Below are positions 1 through 7,861 of a stretch of DNA of 11,940 bases, in pieces. The stretch covers positions 1-11,940 of the forward strand of contig CAMCIP010000054.1 in the NCBI GenBank assembly GCA_945874855.1, in the 5' to 3' direction. Each line of letters begins with the position of its first letter. Within the stretch, counting starts at the first letter, position 1. The translations under genes and the position numbers were made by a program. Source of the stretch: Brevundimonas vancanneytii. Its GTDB lineage: Bacteria; Pseudomonadota; Alphaproteobacteria; Caulobacterales; Caulobacteraceae. The notes below the pieces were generated by a model. It was not told the DNA's origin. It worked only from the letters and a program-made list of their open reading frames with translations, and ran no database searches.

Positions 1-1052
<1,052 letters not shown>

Positions 1053-1073
1053 GGGGTCCTCGGGCGTCGGGAG

Positions 1074-1104
1074 CGCGCCGCGGAACCTAACCATCGGCGG
1101 CGCG
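1074..1104. repeat. Inverted repeat between lpdA and the upstream membrane-protein gene
   Basis: Arms CGCGCCGC (1074-1081) and GCGGCGCG (1097-1104) are perfect 8-bp complements around a 15-nt loop, in the gap between two minus-strand genes. There is no T-tract on either side, so it is not a standard intrinsic terminator. It could be a weak terminator, an RNA-stabilising stem or chance in GC-rich DNA. Confidence 0.3.
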
Positions 1105-1127
1105 GAATCAACCGCGTGCCGGGGCTT

Positions 1128-1619
1128 TCAGGCAAGGGCCCCTGAAGCACGCGCCTGACGGACACGGCGGGTGGCGAGGAAGATGACCAGCCCCAGCACC
1201 ACCAGACCGGCCAGAACCAGCCACAGGGGATCGACCCCGAGGCTGGATCCCATGTCGACGGGCAGGGATTTGGGTCCGCCCTCGACCAGGGCGGCCTCGG
1301 ATCGGGCGGCGACGTCGGGGGCGGCCCGGCTGCGCTCGAGGGCCAGACGCAGCACGGCGTCGGCCATGAAGCCGAGGAAATAGGCCAGCACCGCCCGCGG
1401 ATTGCCCGCCCCAAGCAGGGCTGCCGCGATCAGATACAGGACCACCGCCCCGATCCACAGCAGGGCCGGGGTGACGCCCTCGGCCCCCGCCTCGGCGAAG
1501 GCGCGGGTCACGGCCGCGGCCGGATCAGCCCCTTCCAGCAAGGGCGAGACGAACGGCCAGGCGAGGTAGCCGGCATAGCCGACGACGGCCAGAACGAGGA
1601 CCATGCGGAGGATCTGCAT
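1128..1619 (-). CDS. Four-helix membrane protein of unknown function, paralog A
   Basis: A 163-residue hydrophobic protein that I do not recognise. Seen: an N-terminal membrane segment (about residues 3-24, with the sequence GYAGYLAWPFVSPLL), a second and third segment (about 50-85, containing LLWIGAVVLYLIAAALLG), a polar stretch with several charges (about 92-120), and a C-terminal segment (about 128-148) ending in an RRVRQAR cluster that would sit in the cytoplasm. It is clearly related to the gene just upstream: both share AWP near the first helix, WIGA-VLYL-AAAL in the second, and a leucine-rich C-terminal helix. The frame stays open further upstream, but the ATG at 1619 has a GGGAAAGGGAAG Shine-Dalgarno stretch right before it and gives the alignment start shared with the paralog. 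It lies 100 bp after the paralog gene and 75 bp before lpdA. An assembly or envelope role is possible but unsupported. Confidence 0.8.
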   Translation of the reverse strand: MQILRMVLVLAVVGYAGYLAWPFVSPLLEGADPAAAVTRAFAEAGAEGVTPALLWIGAVVLYLIAAALLGAGNPRAVLAYFLGFMADAVLRLALERSRAAPDVAARSEAALVEGGPKSLPVDMGSSLGVDPLWLVLAGLVVLGLVIFLATRRVRQARASGALA

Positions 1620-1719
1620 CCAGCTTCCCTTTCCCTTTCGGGAACAGACTACACCCGCCCGCGCAGGCCGCCGAGGGGGAACTCCCGGCGGCCGGTACCG
1701 CCGTCGGCGCGCCTCGGGT

Positions 1720-2220
1720 TCAGGCCGAAGCCTGCTGCGGGGACGGCTGGGTCGGAGCGCCGCTCCGGCGTGACTCGACGCGCGGCCAGAACTCCAGCGC
1801 CAGCACGACCAGGCCCAGGATGGCGAGGGCCGCCAGCGCGATCGGATCCGGATCGATGGGGCCAAACCCTGCAGACAGCAGTTCGCGGGTGCGGGCCCCG
1901 ACATGGGCACCTGCTGCCGTGCCATACTCCGAGGCCAGCAGCCGCAGATTGATCTCCGACACGAAGGCCAGAAGATAGGCCCCCGAGGCACGGACATGGC
2001 CGAAAATCGCCAGGGCGGCAGCCGCCAGATAGAGGACGGTGGCCCCGATCCAGAAGGCGGCCTGGGCCGGGCCGGTCACGCGGATCTGCTGCCATGCGGC
2101 CATGGCGGCCGCCTCGACGTCTCCGCCGGCGGCGAACGGCGCGATCAGCGGCCACGCCACCCAGGACCCGTATCCGGCCACGACCAGTCCCACGACGAGG
2201 CGTGCAAGGTATCTCAACAT
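1720..2220 (-). CDS. Four-helix membrane protein of unknown function, paralog B
   Basis: A 166-residue membrane protein, family not recognised. Seen: an N-terminal membrane segment (about residues 4-28, containing VAGYGSWVAWPLIAPF), two central segments (about 53-95, containing FWIGATVLYLAAAALAIFG), a polar linker, and a C-terminal segment (about 126-145) followed by an Arg- and Ser/Pro/Gln-rich tail. The layout and key stretches match the next gene downstream, so the two look like a tandem duplication that has diverged considerably. The frame is open up to 2256, but the ATG at 2220 is preferred: GGAGGGGGAAG stands 5 bases before it, and the first helix then starts at residue 4. It follows the histidine-kinase-like gene by 77 bp on the same strand, which suggests possible co-transcription. 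Confidence 0.82.
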   Translation of the reverse strand: MLRYLARLVVGLVVAGYGSWVAWPLIAPFAAGGDVEAAAMAAWQQIRVTGPAQAAFWIGATVLYLAAAALAIFGHVRASGAYLLAFVSEINLRLLASEYGTAAGAHVGARTRELLSAGFGPIDPDPIALAALAILGLVVLALEFWPRVESRRSGAPTQPSPQQASA

Positions 2221-2297
2221 CGGGCTTCCCCCTCCGACGACCCCAAACCTTAACACGATGCCTGTGGATGATCGAGATGGGTGCGACGGAAAGCCCG

Positions 2298-4091
2298 TCA
2301 GTCCGGGGTGGGTAGGTTCAGCGTCACATCGGTCCCGCGCTCCGGGACGCTGTCGATCGACAGGGTCCCGCCCGACTGGCGCGCGAAGGCGTGCACCTGG
2401 GCGAGTCCCAGTCCGGCCGCGCCCTCGCGGGTGGTGAAAAAGGGCTCCATGGCGCGTCGGGCGACGTCTTCGGTCATGCCTGCGCCGTTGTCCCGGACGG
2501 AAATCAGGGCTCCACCGTCCTCGCCGGGCACCAGCCTGACTGCCACAGAGCCCTGGCCGCCGGTGGCCTGGGCCGCATTGGTGACGAGGGCCACCAGGGC
2601 GGCGTCGAGGGCGACGGGGTCGATCCGCGCCTCCATCGGCTCGGTCGGGGTTTCGATCAGCAGGTCGACGGTCGGGCCCGCGGCGGCGCGCAACCGGCCC
2701 TCCGAGCCTCGCAGCACGGTACCCAGGTCGATCCGCTGGGTCGGCGGCCCGTCCTGGCCGTCGGAAAAGGCCGCCAGCCGCCGGGTCAGGGCCTCGCCCC
2801 GCTGACCGGCGGCGAGGGCGGCGCGGCCCAGCCGGCGCACACGGTCGGGCTCGTCGGCCTGCTTCAGGATCATGTCGAGCGCGCTGGTCATCACGCCCAG
2901 CAGGGCGCTGAAGTCCTGGCTGACGCCGCCGGTCAGACGTCCCACACTCTCCAGCCGTCGCGCGGCTTCCAGTTCACCGCGGGCGTCGGACTCGGCCTGT
3001 GCGGCGGCCTCGCGCAGGGCATCGGCCTCGGCCCGGGCCGTTCTCAGATCGTCCCAGGCCCTGGCGAGGGCCTCGGTCAGGGCGGGATCGCCTGCGGGCT
3101 GCGCCGGGGTCACGGAGGCGTCTTCCGGCGTGGACGGGATCACCGCCTCGACGGGCACCTCGGCCTCGATCCGCTCGGCGGCGGCGACCAGGGCCTCGAC
3201 GGCCCCGGTCTCGTCGATAAGGGGTAGCAGCCGCCAGCGCATGCCGCCGGCGGGGCCATCATGGGCGTCCAGCGGTCGGGCCTCACCGGCCGGGGCGGAC
3301 AGGGCCGTGGCGAGGGCGGCGCGCGCGGCGTCCCGCTCGGTCTCAGCCAGAAACAGATCGGCGAAATCGCCGCCCAGCATCAGGTCGTCACGCCCCGCCA
3401 GGGCGCGCGCGGGCGGATTGGCCTCGCGGAGCCGACCCTCGACGTCGATGACCACCAGGGCGGTCGAGGCGGCCTCGAACACGCGTCGGACAAGCCGGTC
3501 GCCGACCGACGGGGCCGCGGGCTCCGGCGTGGCAGCCGGCTCGATGGCAGGCTCGGTCAGGCCCTCGGTCTCCACGATCGCGGCCGTGGAGCCGATGACC
3601 TCGCCGCGCGCATTCTCGACCGGCATGGCGGTGACGGAGACCAGCATGCGTCGCCGCGTCGCCGGATTGGCCAGAAGGTGCTGGAAGCCCTTGACCGTCT
3701 GGCCGCGCAGGGCCCGCGCGCTGGGCAGCAGATCGGGCGGGACAGGCCGCCCGTCCGGATAGGTGATGCCCCAGGTGGCCGAGTGGAATCGCAGGCCCAG
3801 CAGCTCCGCGTCACGGCGGCCCAGCAACTGGTGGGCGGCGCGGTTGGCGAAGACGAACTTGCCCTGTTTGTCGGTCTCGACCAGGGCCACGGGGATGGCG
3901 TTCAGGATCTCCAGCGTGCGGCGCTCGGCCGCCTCGCGGGCCTGAAGCGCCTCGGTCAGGGCCTCGGAAGTGACCTCCTGGGTGCCGCGCCGACCGAGGG
4001 CGAAGACGAAGGCGGCGATGGCCAGGGCGAAGCCGATCGCGGCGAGGGCACCCAGCACCAGCACCCAGTCGACCTGATCCTCCATCACCAT
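2298..4091 (-). CDS. PAS-domain histidine-kinase-like protein lacking the phosphoacceptor His
   Basis: A 597-residue membrane-anchored sensor protein. Seen in order: one membrane helix (about 9-33); a PAS domain (about 55-175, with the common ARALRGQTV stretch near 125-133); a Pro/Ala/Glu linker; a second PAS domain (about 198-300); another linker; a coiled coil (about 338-385); a HisKA-like helix (about 382-445); and a C-terminal HATPase domain (about 487-597) with N-box N505, DNGAGM at 534-539, the PFFTT box at 550-554 and GLGL at 560-563. In this kinase family the HisKA motif normally reads GG(V)AHDFNN; here it is GGVSQDFSA, with CAG (Gln392, bases 2916-2918) in place of His. There is no receiver domain and no adjacent response regulator. 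It may therefore be a pseudokinase, a phosphatase or a partner subunit. Start: the frame is open to 4148, but the ATG at 4091 has GAGGG about 10 bases upstream and places the helix at the N-terminus; an ATG two codons later is also possible. Confidence 0.88.
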   Translation of the reverse strand: MVMEDQVDWVLVLGALAAIGFALAIAAFVFALGRRGTQEVTSEALTEALQAREAAERRTLEILNAIPVALVETDKQGKFVFANRAAHQLLGRRDAELLGLRFHSATWGITYPDGRPVPPDLLPSARALRGQTVKGFQHLLANPATRRRMLVSVTAMPVENARGEVIGSTAAIVETEGLTEPAIEPAATPEPAAPSVGDRLVRRVFEAASTALVVIDVEGRLREANPPARALAGRDDLMLGGDFADLFLAETERDAARAALATALSAPAGEARPLDAHDGPAGGMRWRLLPLIDETGAVEALVAAAERIEAEVPVEAVIPSTPEDASVTPAQPAGDPALTEALARAWDDLRTARAEADALREAAAQAESDARGELEAARRLESVGRLTGGVSQDFSALLGVMTSALDMILKQADEPDRVRRLGRAALAAGQRGEALTRRLAAFSDGQDGPPTQRIDLGTVLRGSEGRLRAAAGPTVDLLIETPTEPMEARIDPVALDAALVALVTNAAQATGGQGSVAVRLVPGEDGGALISVRDNGAGMTEDVARRAMEPFFTTREGAAGLGLAQVHAFARQSGGTLSIDSVPERGTDVTLNLPTPD

Positions 4092-4320
4092 GGCGTTGAC
4101 GCCCTCATCCCGAATTGACGCGGCCCGGCGCCGCCCGGGTCCGCCCATGCAAGGGGCGAACCGCTCCCGCGTCAGGCGACTAGACCGGGCGGGCGCCGGG
4201 GTCCAGCGCGCTGGCGGTCACGATCCCCTGATGCGGGCCGCACAATATGAAAAGGGGCCGGACGTCGCCGTCCGGCCCCCTCGTCATCGCCCCCGGGTCG
4301 GCCCCGGATCGTCAGCCGCC
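4092..4320. other. Intergenic region between the TonB receptor and the kinase-like gene
   Basis: This 229-bp gap has the receptor terminator at its right end. The remaining 158 bp up to the kinase-like start should contain the promoter of the minus-strand kinase/membrane-protein run, but I see no convincing -35/-10 pair. No RNA gene or small coding frame with a ribosome-binding site is evident. Confidence 0.5.
4250..4279 (-). terminator. Intrinsic terminator of the TonB-dependent receptor gene
   Basis: Read on the minus strand, GGGGCCGGAC and GTCCGGCCCC form a perfect 10-bp stem (arms 4270-4279 and 4254-4263) with a 6-nt loop, followed directly by TTTT (4253-4250) and an AT-rich tail. It lies about 40 bp after the receptor stop codon, the expected place for a Rho-independent terminator, and would separate the receptor from the kinase-like gene downstream. 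Confidence 0.85.
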
Positions 4321-6594
4321 TCAGAAGGCGAGGCGCATCACCAGCTGGTAGACCGGGCCAGCGGCCTCGGTTTCCAGCTCGTACTCATCGTAGTCGCGGT
4401 TGCGCTGGTCGTCGACGCTGTCGAACTTGTCGAACACCTCGTCCTTGGAGGAGTCGAGCAGGTTGGAGCCGGTCAGGCGGACCACGATGTTCGAGCCGAT
4501 CTGCTTCTCGAAGAAGATTTCCAGGTCGGGGCCGTAGCTGGTGGCGACCTCTTCGGCGAGGACGCGGCCGAAGGCGTCACCCTGCTTGCGGTAGGTCGCG
4601 CCGAAGGCCGCGCCCCAGGTCGGAATGTCCTGGGTGAAGCCGAAGTTCAGCACATATTCCGACTGGTCGTTGAAGCGACGGGTGCCGATGAAGTCACGGA
4701 TGGAGCTGTCCAGCCACGAGTAGTTCAGGAACACCCCGGTCGAGTCCATGCCGACAAAGTCCAGCGGCGTCGAGAGGTCGAACTCGATGCCGTAGACGCT
4801 GCCGTCGCCGACGTTGTCCACGGTGTAGATGAAGGTGCCGGGACCGGCCGAGCCTTCAAGGCCCGTGTTCACTTCCTCGATCAGATTGTCGATCTCGCGC
4901 CAGAAGACGTTGACGCCGGCGATGCCGCGGCGGCCCAGACGACGCTCGAAGCCCAGGTCGAAGCCGACCGAGGTCTCCGGCTGCAGGTTCGGGTTGCCCC
5001 GGAAGTCGGAGTCGCCGAACTCTTCTTCCAGCAGGGCGGGGGTCAGACGGTCGAAGTTCGGGCGACGCACAGTCCGCGCGGCCGAGAAGATGATCCGGTC
5101 GGTGTCGCTGACGGTGATCCGGGCGCTGAACGAGGGCAGCAGCTCGGCGTAGTCGTTCTCGGTCGTCTGCAGGGCCGGGGCGACGGTGCGGTCGACCACC
5201 GTCACGTCGGTGGTCTCGTAACGCAGTCCGGCTTCCCAGGTGAAGGCACCGTTCTCACCCGAGATCATCACATAGGGGTCGAAGCGGGTCTCCTCGATCG
5301 AGGAGTCGCCACCGGCGACAGGCACGAAGGCCCCGAAGGCCGGCACGGCCGGCCGCGGAGCCGGGGCGTTCGGCACGTTGAAGCGGATGCGCGGCGTCTC
5401 GGCGACGAGGCTGTCACGCTCCTTGCGGTTGGCCTGGAAGCCAAACTCCAGCTCGACGCCGTTCGAGAGGTCGATCTCGTGCTCGATGCCGCCCTTCAGC
5501 TCGGACTCGGAGATGTCGACCGTGGTCGAGTCGAGCGTGAAACGGTCCTCCTCGGGGAAGGGATTGGCGTCACGCAGATACTCGGACTCCGATTCGAACT
5601 CGTACTGCTCGTCGTCGAAGGTGGCGTAGGCGATCTTGAACTCGGTCTCGCCGCCGAACATGTCGCGCTCATAGCCGGCGCGCAGCGACAGGTTGTCGGT
5701 CTGGATGTCCAGGTCGTTGTCGTTGACGGTCAGCAGATTGGCATTGTTCTCGATGCCGCCGCGGTATTCGATCGAGTCCTCGTCCTGGAAGCGGTCGGTG
5801 CGCACGAACACGCCCGACACGTCCAGCACGCCGCCGCCGACCTCGACCTCATAGGCCGCGTTGAAGGCATAGTCGGTGCCGTCGCGCACGTCGGTCTGGA
5901 CCTCGGTGTTCTCGAGCGTGCCGCCCGGTTCGTCAAAACGCTGGCTGAACTTCAGCTTCGGATTGCGACGGTCCTGGACGTTGGCGCCCACCAGCAGACG
6001 GCCCGGGCCGACCTGGCCGCCCCAAACGGCGCCGTAGGTGCCGCCGAACTGGCCATAGTCACTGTCCGGGAACGCGATGGCACCCAGACGCACATAGCCG
6101 CCGTCCAGCGACAGGGCGTCGCGCAGGACAATGTTGATCGTGCCGGCGACCGCGTCGCCCGACCGGTTGGCCGAGGACGACCGCACCACTTCAACCCGCT
6201 CGATCAGCTCGGCGGGGATACGGTCCACGAAGAAGGAGCGATCCACGCCGCCGCCGGGCACTTCCTCGCCGTCGATCAGGATCTTGGTGTAGCCGGGATC
6301 GAGGCCGCGCAGGCGCACACCGTCCGATTCCAGAACGTCCGACAGGAAGGCAACCGAGGGCACCCGCTTGAGGGCGTCACCGACGGTCAGCGGCTCGAAC
6401 CGCTGGAAATAGTCGAGGTCGTAGGACAGGGTCGGCACCGTGTCGTCGGTGCGGTTGCGCAGGGCCGGCTGGCCCGTGACGATGACGTCCTCGACGGCGG
6501 TGACCGGACCGTCGGTCTCGGCTTCCTGGGCGAAGGCCGCCCCGGCGAAGGCGAGCGGCGCGAGCGCGACGCCCAGGAACAACTTCATACGCAT
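4321..6594 (-). CDS. TonB-dependent outer-membrane receptor, probably for phytate or inositol phosphates
   Basis: A 757-residue outer-membrane beta-barrel receptor that uses TonB-ExbB-ExbD energy for import. Seen: signal peptide 1-22 ending in AFA before QE; a TonB box AVEDVIVTG (33-41); the plug domain (about 50-165) with typical motifs such as LKRVPSV, GVRLRGLDPGYTKILIDG and IERVEVVRS followed by GTINIVLRD; a long barrel containing the family stretch RRPNFDRLTP and GNPNLQPETS in the C-terminal half; and a terminal phenylalanine (RLAF) as the barrel assembly signal. Length is normal. The ATG at 6594 is chosen because GGGGAAG lies 6 bases upstream; an ATG two codons later is possible. The substrate cannot be read from the sequence. 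The divergent neighbour is a beta-propeller phytase, and BPP genes are known to sit beside TonB receptors in Gram-negative bacteria, so import of phytate or its breakdown products is the leading inference. A strong terminator follows the gene. Confidence 0.95.
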   Translation of the reverse strand: MRMKLFLGVALAPLAFAGAAFAQEAETDGPVTAVEDVIVTGQPALRNRTDDTVPTLSYDLDYFQRFEPLTVGDALKRVPSVAFLSDVLESDGVRLRGLDPGYTKILIDGEEVPGGGVDRSFFVDRIPAELIERVEVVRSSSANRSGDAVAGTINIVLRDALSLDGGYVRLGAIAFPDSDYGQFGGTYGAVWGGQVGPGRLLVGANVQDRRNPKLKFSQRFDEPGGTLENTEVQTDVRDGTDYAFNAAYEVEVGGGVLDVSGVFVRTDRFQDEDSIEYRGGIENNANLLTVNDNDLDIQTDNLSLRAGYERDMFGGETEFKIAYATFDDEQYEFESESEYLRDANPFPEEDRFTLDSTTVDISESELKGGIEHEIDLSNGVELEFGFQANRKERDSLVAETPRIRFNVPNAPAPRPAVPAFGAFVPVAGGDSSIEETRFDPYVMISGENGAFTWEAGLRYETTDVTVVDRTVAPALQTTENDYAELLPSFSARITVSDTDRIIFSAARTVRRPNFDRLTPALLEEEFGDSDFRGNPNLQPETSVGFDLGFERRLGRRGIAGVNVFWREIDNLIEEVNTGLEGSAGPGTFIYTVDNVGDGSVYGIEFDLSTPLDFVGMDSTGVFLNYSWLDSSIRDFIGTRRFNDQSEYVLNFGFTQDIPTWGAAFGATYRKQGDAFGRVLAEEVATSYGPDLEIFFEKQIGSNIVVRLTGSNLLDSSKDEVFDKFDSVDDQRNRDYDEYELETEAAGPVYQLVMRLAF

Positions 6595-6799
6595 GGATAT
6601 CTTCCCCGACGGCCGGGCGACGTTTCGCCCCAGCTTGACCGGCGCTGGTTAGCCCCGCATCACGACGGGAAGGCGAAGCTTGCGTGACGCGCCGCCGACG
6701 CCCTGATTTCACTTTCGTGACGTGGCCCGGAAGCCGCGCCGCCGGACTTGACCGTGGCGAGCCGCGATGCGACCCGCGCCGGGAACGGAGACCTTCGCC
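6595..6799. promoter_or_regulatory. Divergent promoter region between TonB receptor and phytase
   Basis: This 205-bp gap must hold promoters for both divergent genes. Two TTGACC hexamers occur on the plus strand (6635-6640 and 6748-6753) and could serve as -35 elements toward the phytase, but neither has a clear -10 at proper spacing. On the minus strand GGGGCTAACC (near 6648-6657) resembles the GCTANA part of Caulobacter -10 elements, again without an obvious partner. A short dyad TCAC-TTTC-GTGA lies at 6709-6720. The promoter positions are unproven; shared regulation of the two genes is inferred from layout. Confidence 0.55.
6706..6723 (-). promoter_or_regulatory. Weak Pho-box-like site
   Basis: On the minus strand this 18-mer reads ACGTCACGAAAGTGAAAT and matches the enterobacterial PhoB consensus CTGTCATAAAACTGTCAT at 11 of 18 positions, including GTCA, the central AAA and TG. 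The second half-site is poor. It lies 77 bp from the phytase start and 112 bp from the receptor start, where a phosphate-starvation operator would make sense. It also contains the dyad TCAC-N4-GTGA, so a different regulator, or chance, is possible. Confidence 0.25.
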
Positions 6800-7861
6800 A
6801 TGCGCACCCTGATCCTGATCCCTGCCGTCGCGGCCTTGCTCGCCGCCTGCGCGCCCGTCGAGGACCGGGGACCGCAGGGGATCCTTGCGCCCGGCGATCC
6901 GGCCCGGGCCGTCATGGCGGCAGTGGAGACGGTGGTGACCACCGACCCCGCGGTCGATGCGGACGATCCGGCCCTTTGGGCGGACCCGCGCGATCCGTCC
7001 CGTGCGGTCATGTTCGGAACGGACAAGTCTGACGGCCTCTATGTTCACAACCTCGACGGCACGGTGCGCCAGTTCCTGCCGTCCGGACCCGTGAACAACG
7101 TCGATTATCGCACCGGCTTCATCGTTGCGGGGCGCGAGCAGGTGCTGGTGGCGGCCAGCAATGATGCGCCGGGCGGCAATGGCGTAAACCTGTATCTGTT
7201 CGACCCCGCGACCCTGACGACGACGGACTATGGTTTCCTGTCCACGCCCTATGAGCCCTATGGCTTCTGCATGGGCCGACGGGAGGGGGCCTTCTTCCTC
7301 GTCGTCACCACCAAGGCCGGGGCGGTTTACCAGATGACGGTCGCGGCCGGCCCCGCCGGGCCGGTGATCGGCGCACCGCGCGTCCTGACCCTCGGCAGCC
7401 AGCTGGAAGGCTGTGTCGTCAACGACGCCGCAGACACCCTCTATGTCGGCGAGGAGGACGTCGGCTTCTGGCGCTTCGACTTCGATCCCGCCGCCCCGAC
7501 GACGGCGAAGGAGATCGCCCGCGTCGACCGGATCCGCATCAAGGACGACGTCGAGGGCCTGACGATCATCCGGGACCGCGGGATGGAATATCTGATCGTC
7601 TCCAGCCAGGGCGACAGCACCTATCCGGTCTATCGGATCGAAGGCGACGATCACGTCTACGTCGGACGATTCGCCATCGTCGACGGCCCGGTGATCGACG
7701 GCGTCACCCAGACCGACGGCCTCGATGCCTTCTCCGGTCCGATCGGCCCCTTCCCCGAAGGTGCCCTGGCGTTCCACGACCACGAGGACGCGGCCAATCC
7801 CGGGCAGCAGAATTTCAAGATGGTCGACTGGCGCGACGTCAGGACGGCTCTGGGTCTGTAG
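6800..7861 (+). CDS. Beta-propeller phytase with lipoprotein signal
   Basis: A 353-residue 3-phytase of the calcium-dependent beta-propeller (BPP) type, which releases phosphate from myo-inositol hexakisphosphate outside the cytoplasm. Seen, matching Bacillus BPP blocks in order: DADDPALW (53-60), GTDKSDGLYV (73-82), NNVDYR (99-104), YGFCM (154-158), QLEGCVVND (201-209), YVGEEDVGFW (215-224), DDVEGLTI (249-256), SSQGDSTYPVY (268-278), TDGLDA (305-310) and NFKMVDW (338-344). The acidic residues that bind calcium and phosphate in the family are retained in these blocks. The N-terminus ends in LAAC (14-17), a lipobox, so the mature enzyme would be lipid-anchored at C17, probably in the outer membrane since residue 18 is Ala rather than Asp. 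The ATG at 6800 has GGAG 9 bases upstream; the open frame extends to 6767 without a better start and would spoil the signal peptide. It is divergent from the TonB receptor, and its 3' end overlaps the convergent gene by 23 bp. Confidence 0.95.
   Translation: MRTLILIPAVAALLAACAPVEDRGPQGILAPGDPARAVMAAVETVVTTDPAVDADDPALWADPRDPSRAVMFGTDKSDGLYVHNLDGTVRQFLPSGPVNNVDYRTGFIVAGREQVLVAASNDAPGGNGVNLYLFDPATLTTTDYGFLSTPYEPYGFCMGRREGAFFLVVTTKAGAVYQMTVAAGPAGPVIGAPRVLTLGSQLEGCVVNDAADTLYVGEEDVGFWRFDFDPAAPTTAKEIARVDRIRIKDDVEGLTIIRDRGMEYLIVSSQGDSTYPVYRIEGDDHVYVGRFAIVDGPVIDGVTQTDGLDAFSGPIGPFPEGALAFHDHEDAANPGQQNFKMVDWRDVRTALGL

Noticed and set aside
2285..2299. Hairpin GACGG-AAAGC-CCGTC at the end of the kinase-like gene as a terminator
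   Set aside because: Only a 5-bp stem, partly inside the coding region, and no T-run follows on the minus strand; too weak to call.
4090..6687. An 865-codon open frame on the plus strand, antisense to the TonB receptor
   Set aside because: It mirrors the receptor gene in GC-rich DNA. Its product is a low-complexity Val/Gly/Asp/His-rich string without domains or signal sequence, while the opposite strand encodes a full receptor with signal peptide, TonB box and terminal Phe.
6377..7783. A 468-codon minus-strand frame antisense to the phytase and overlapping the receptor N-terminus
   Set aside because: The phytase on the plus strand matches all family blocks; the antisense product is Arg/Gly/Asp-rich with no recognisable domain.
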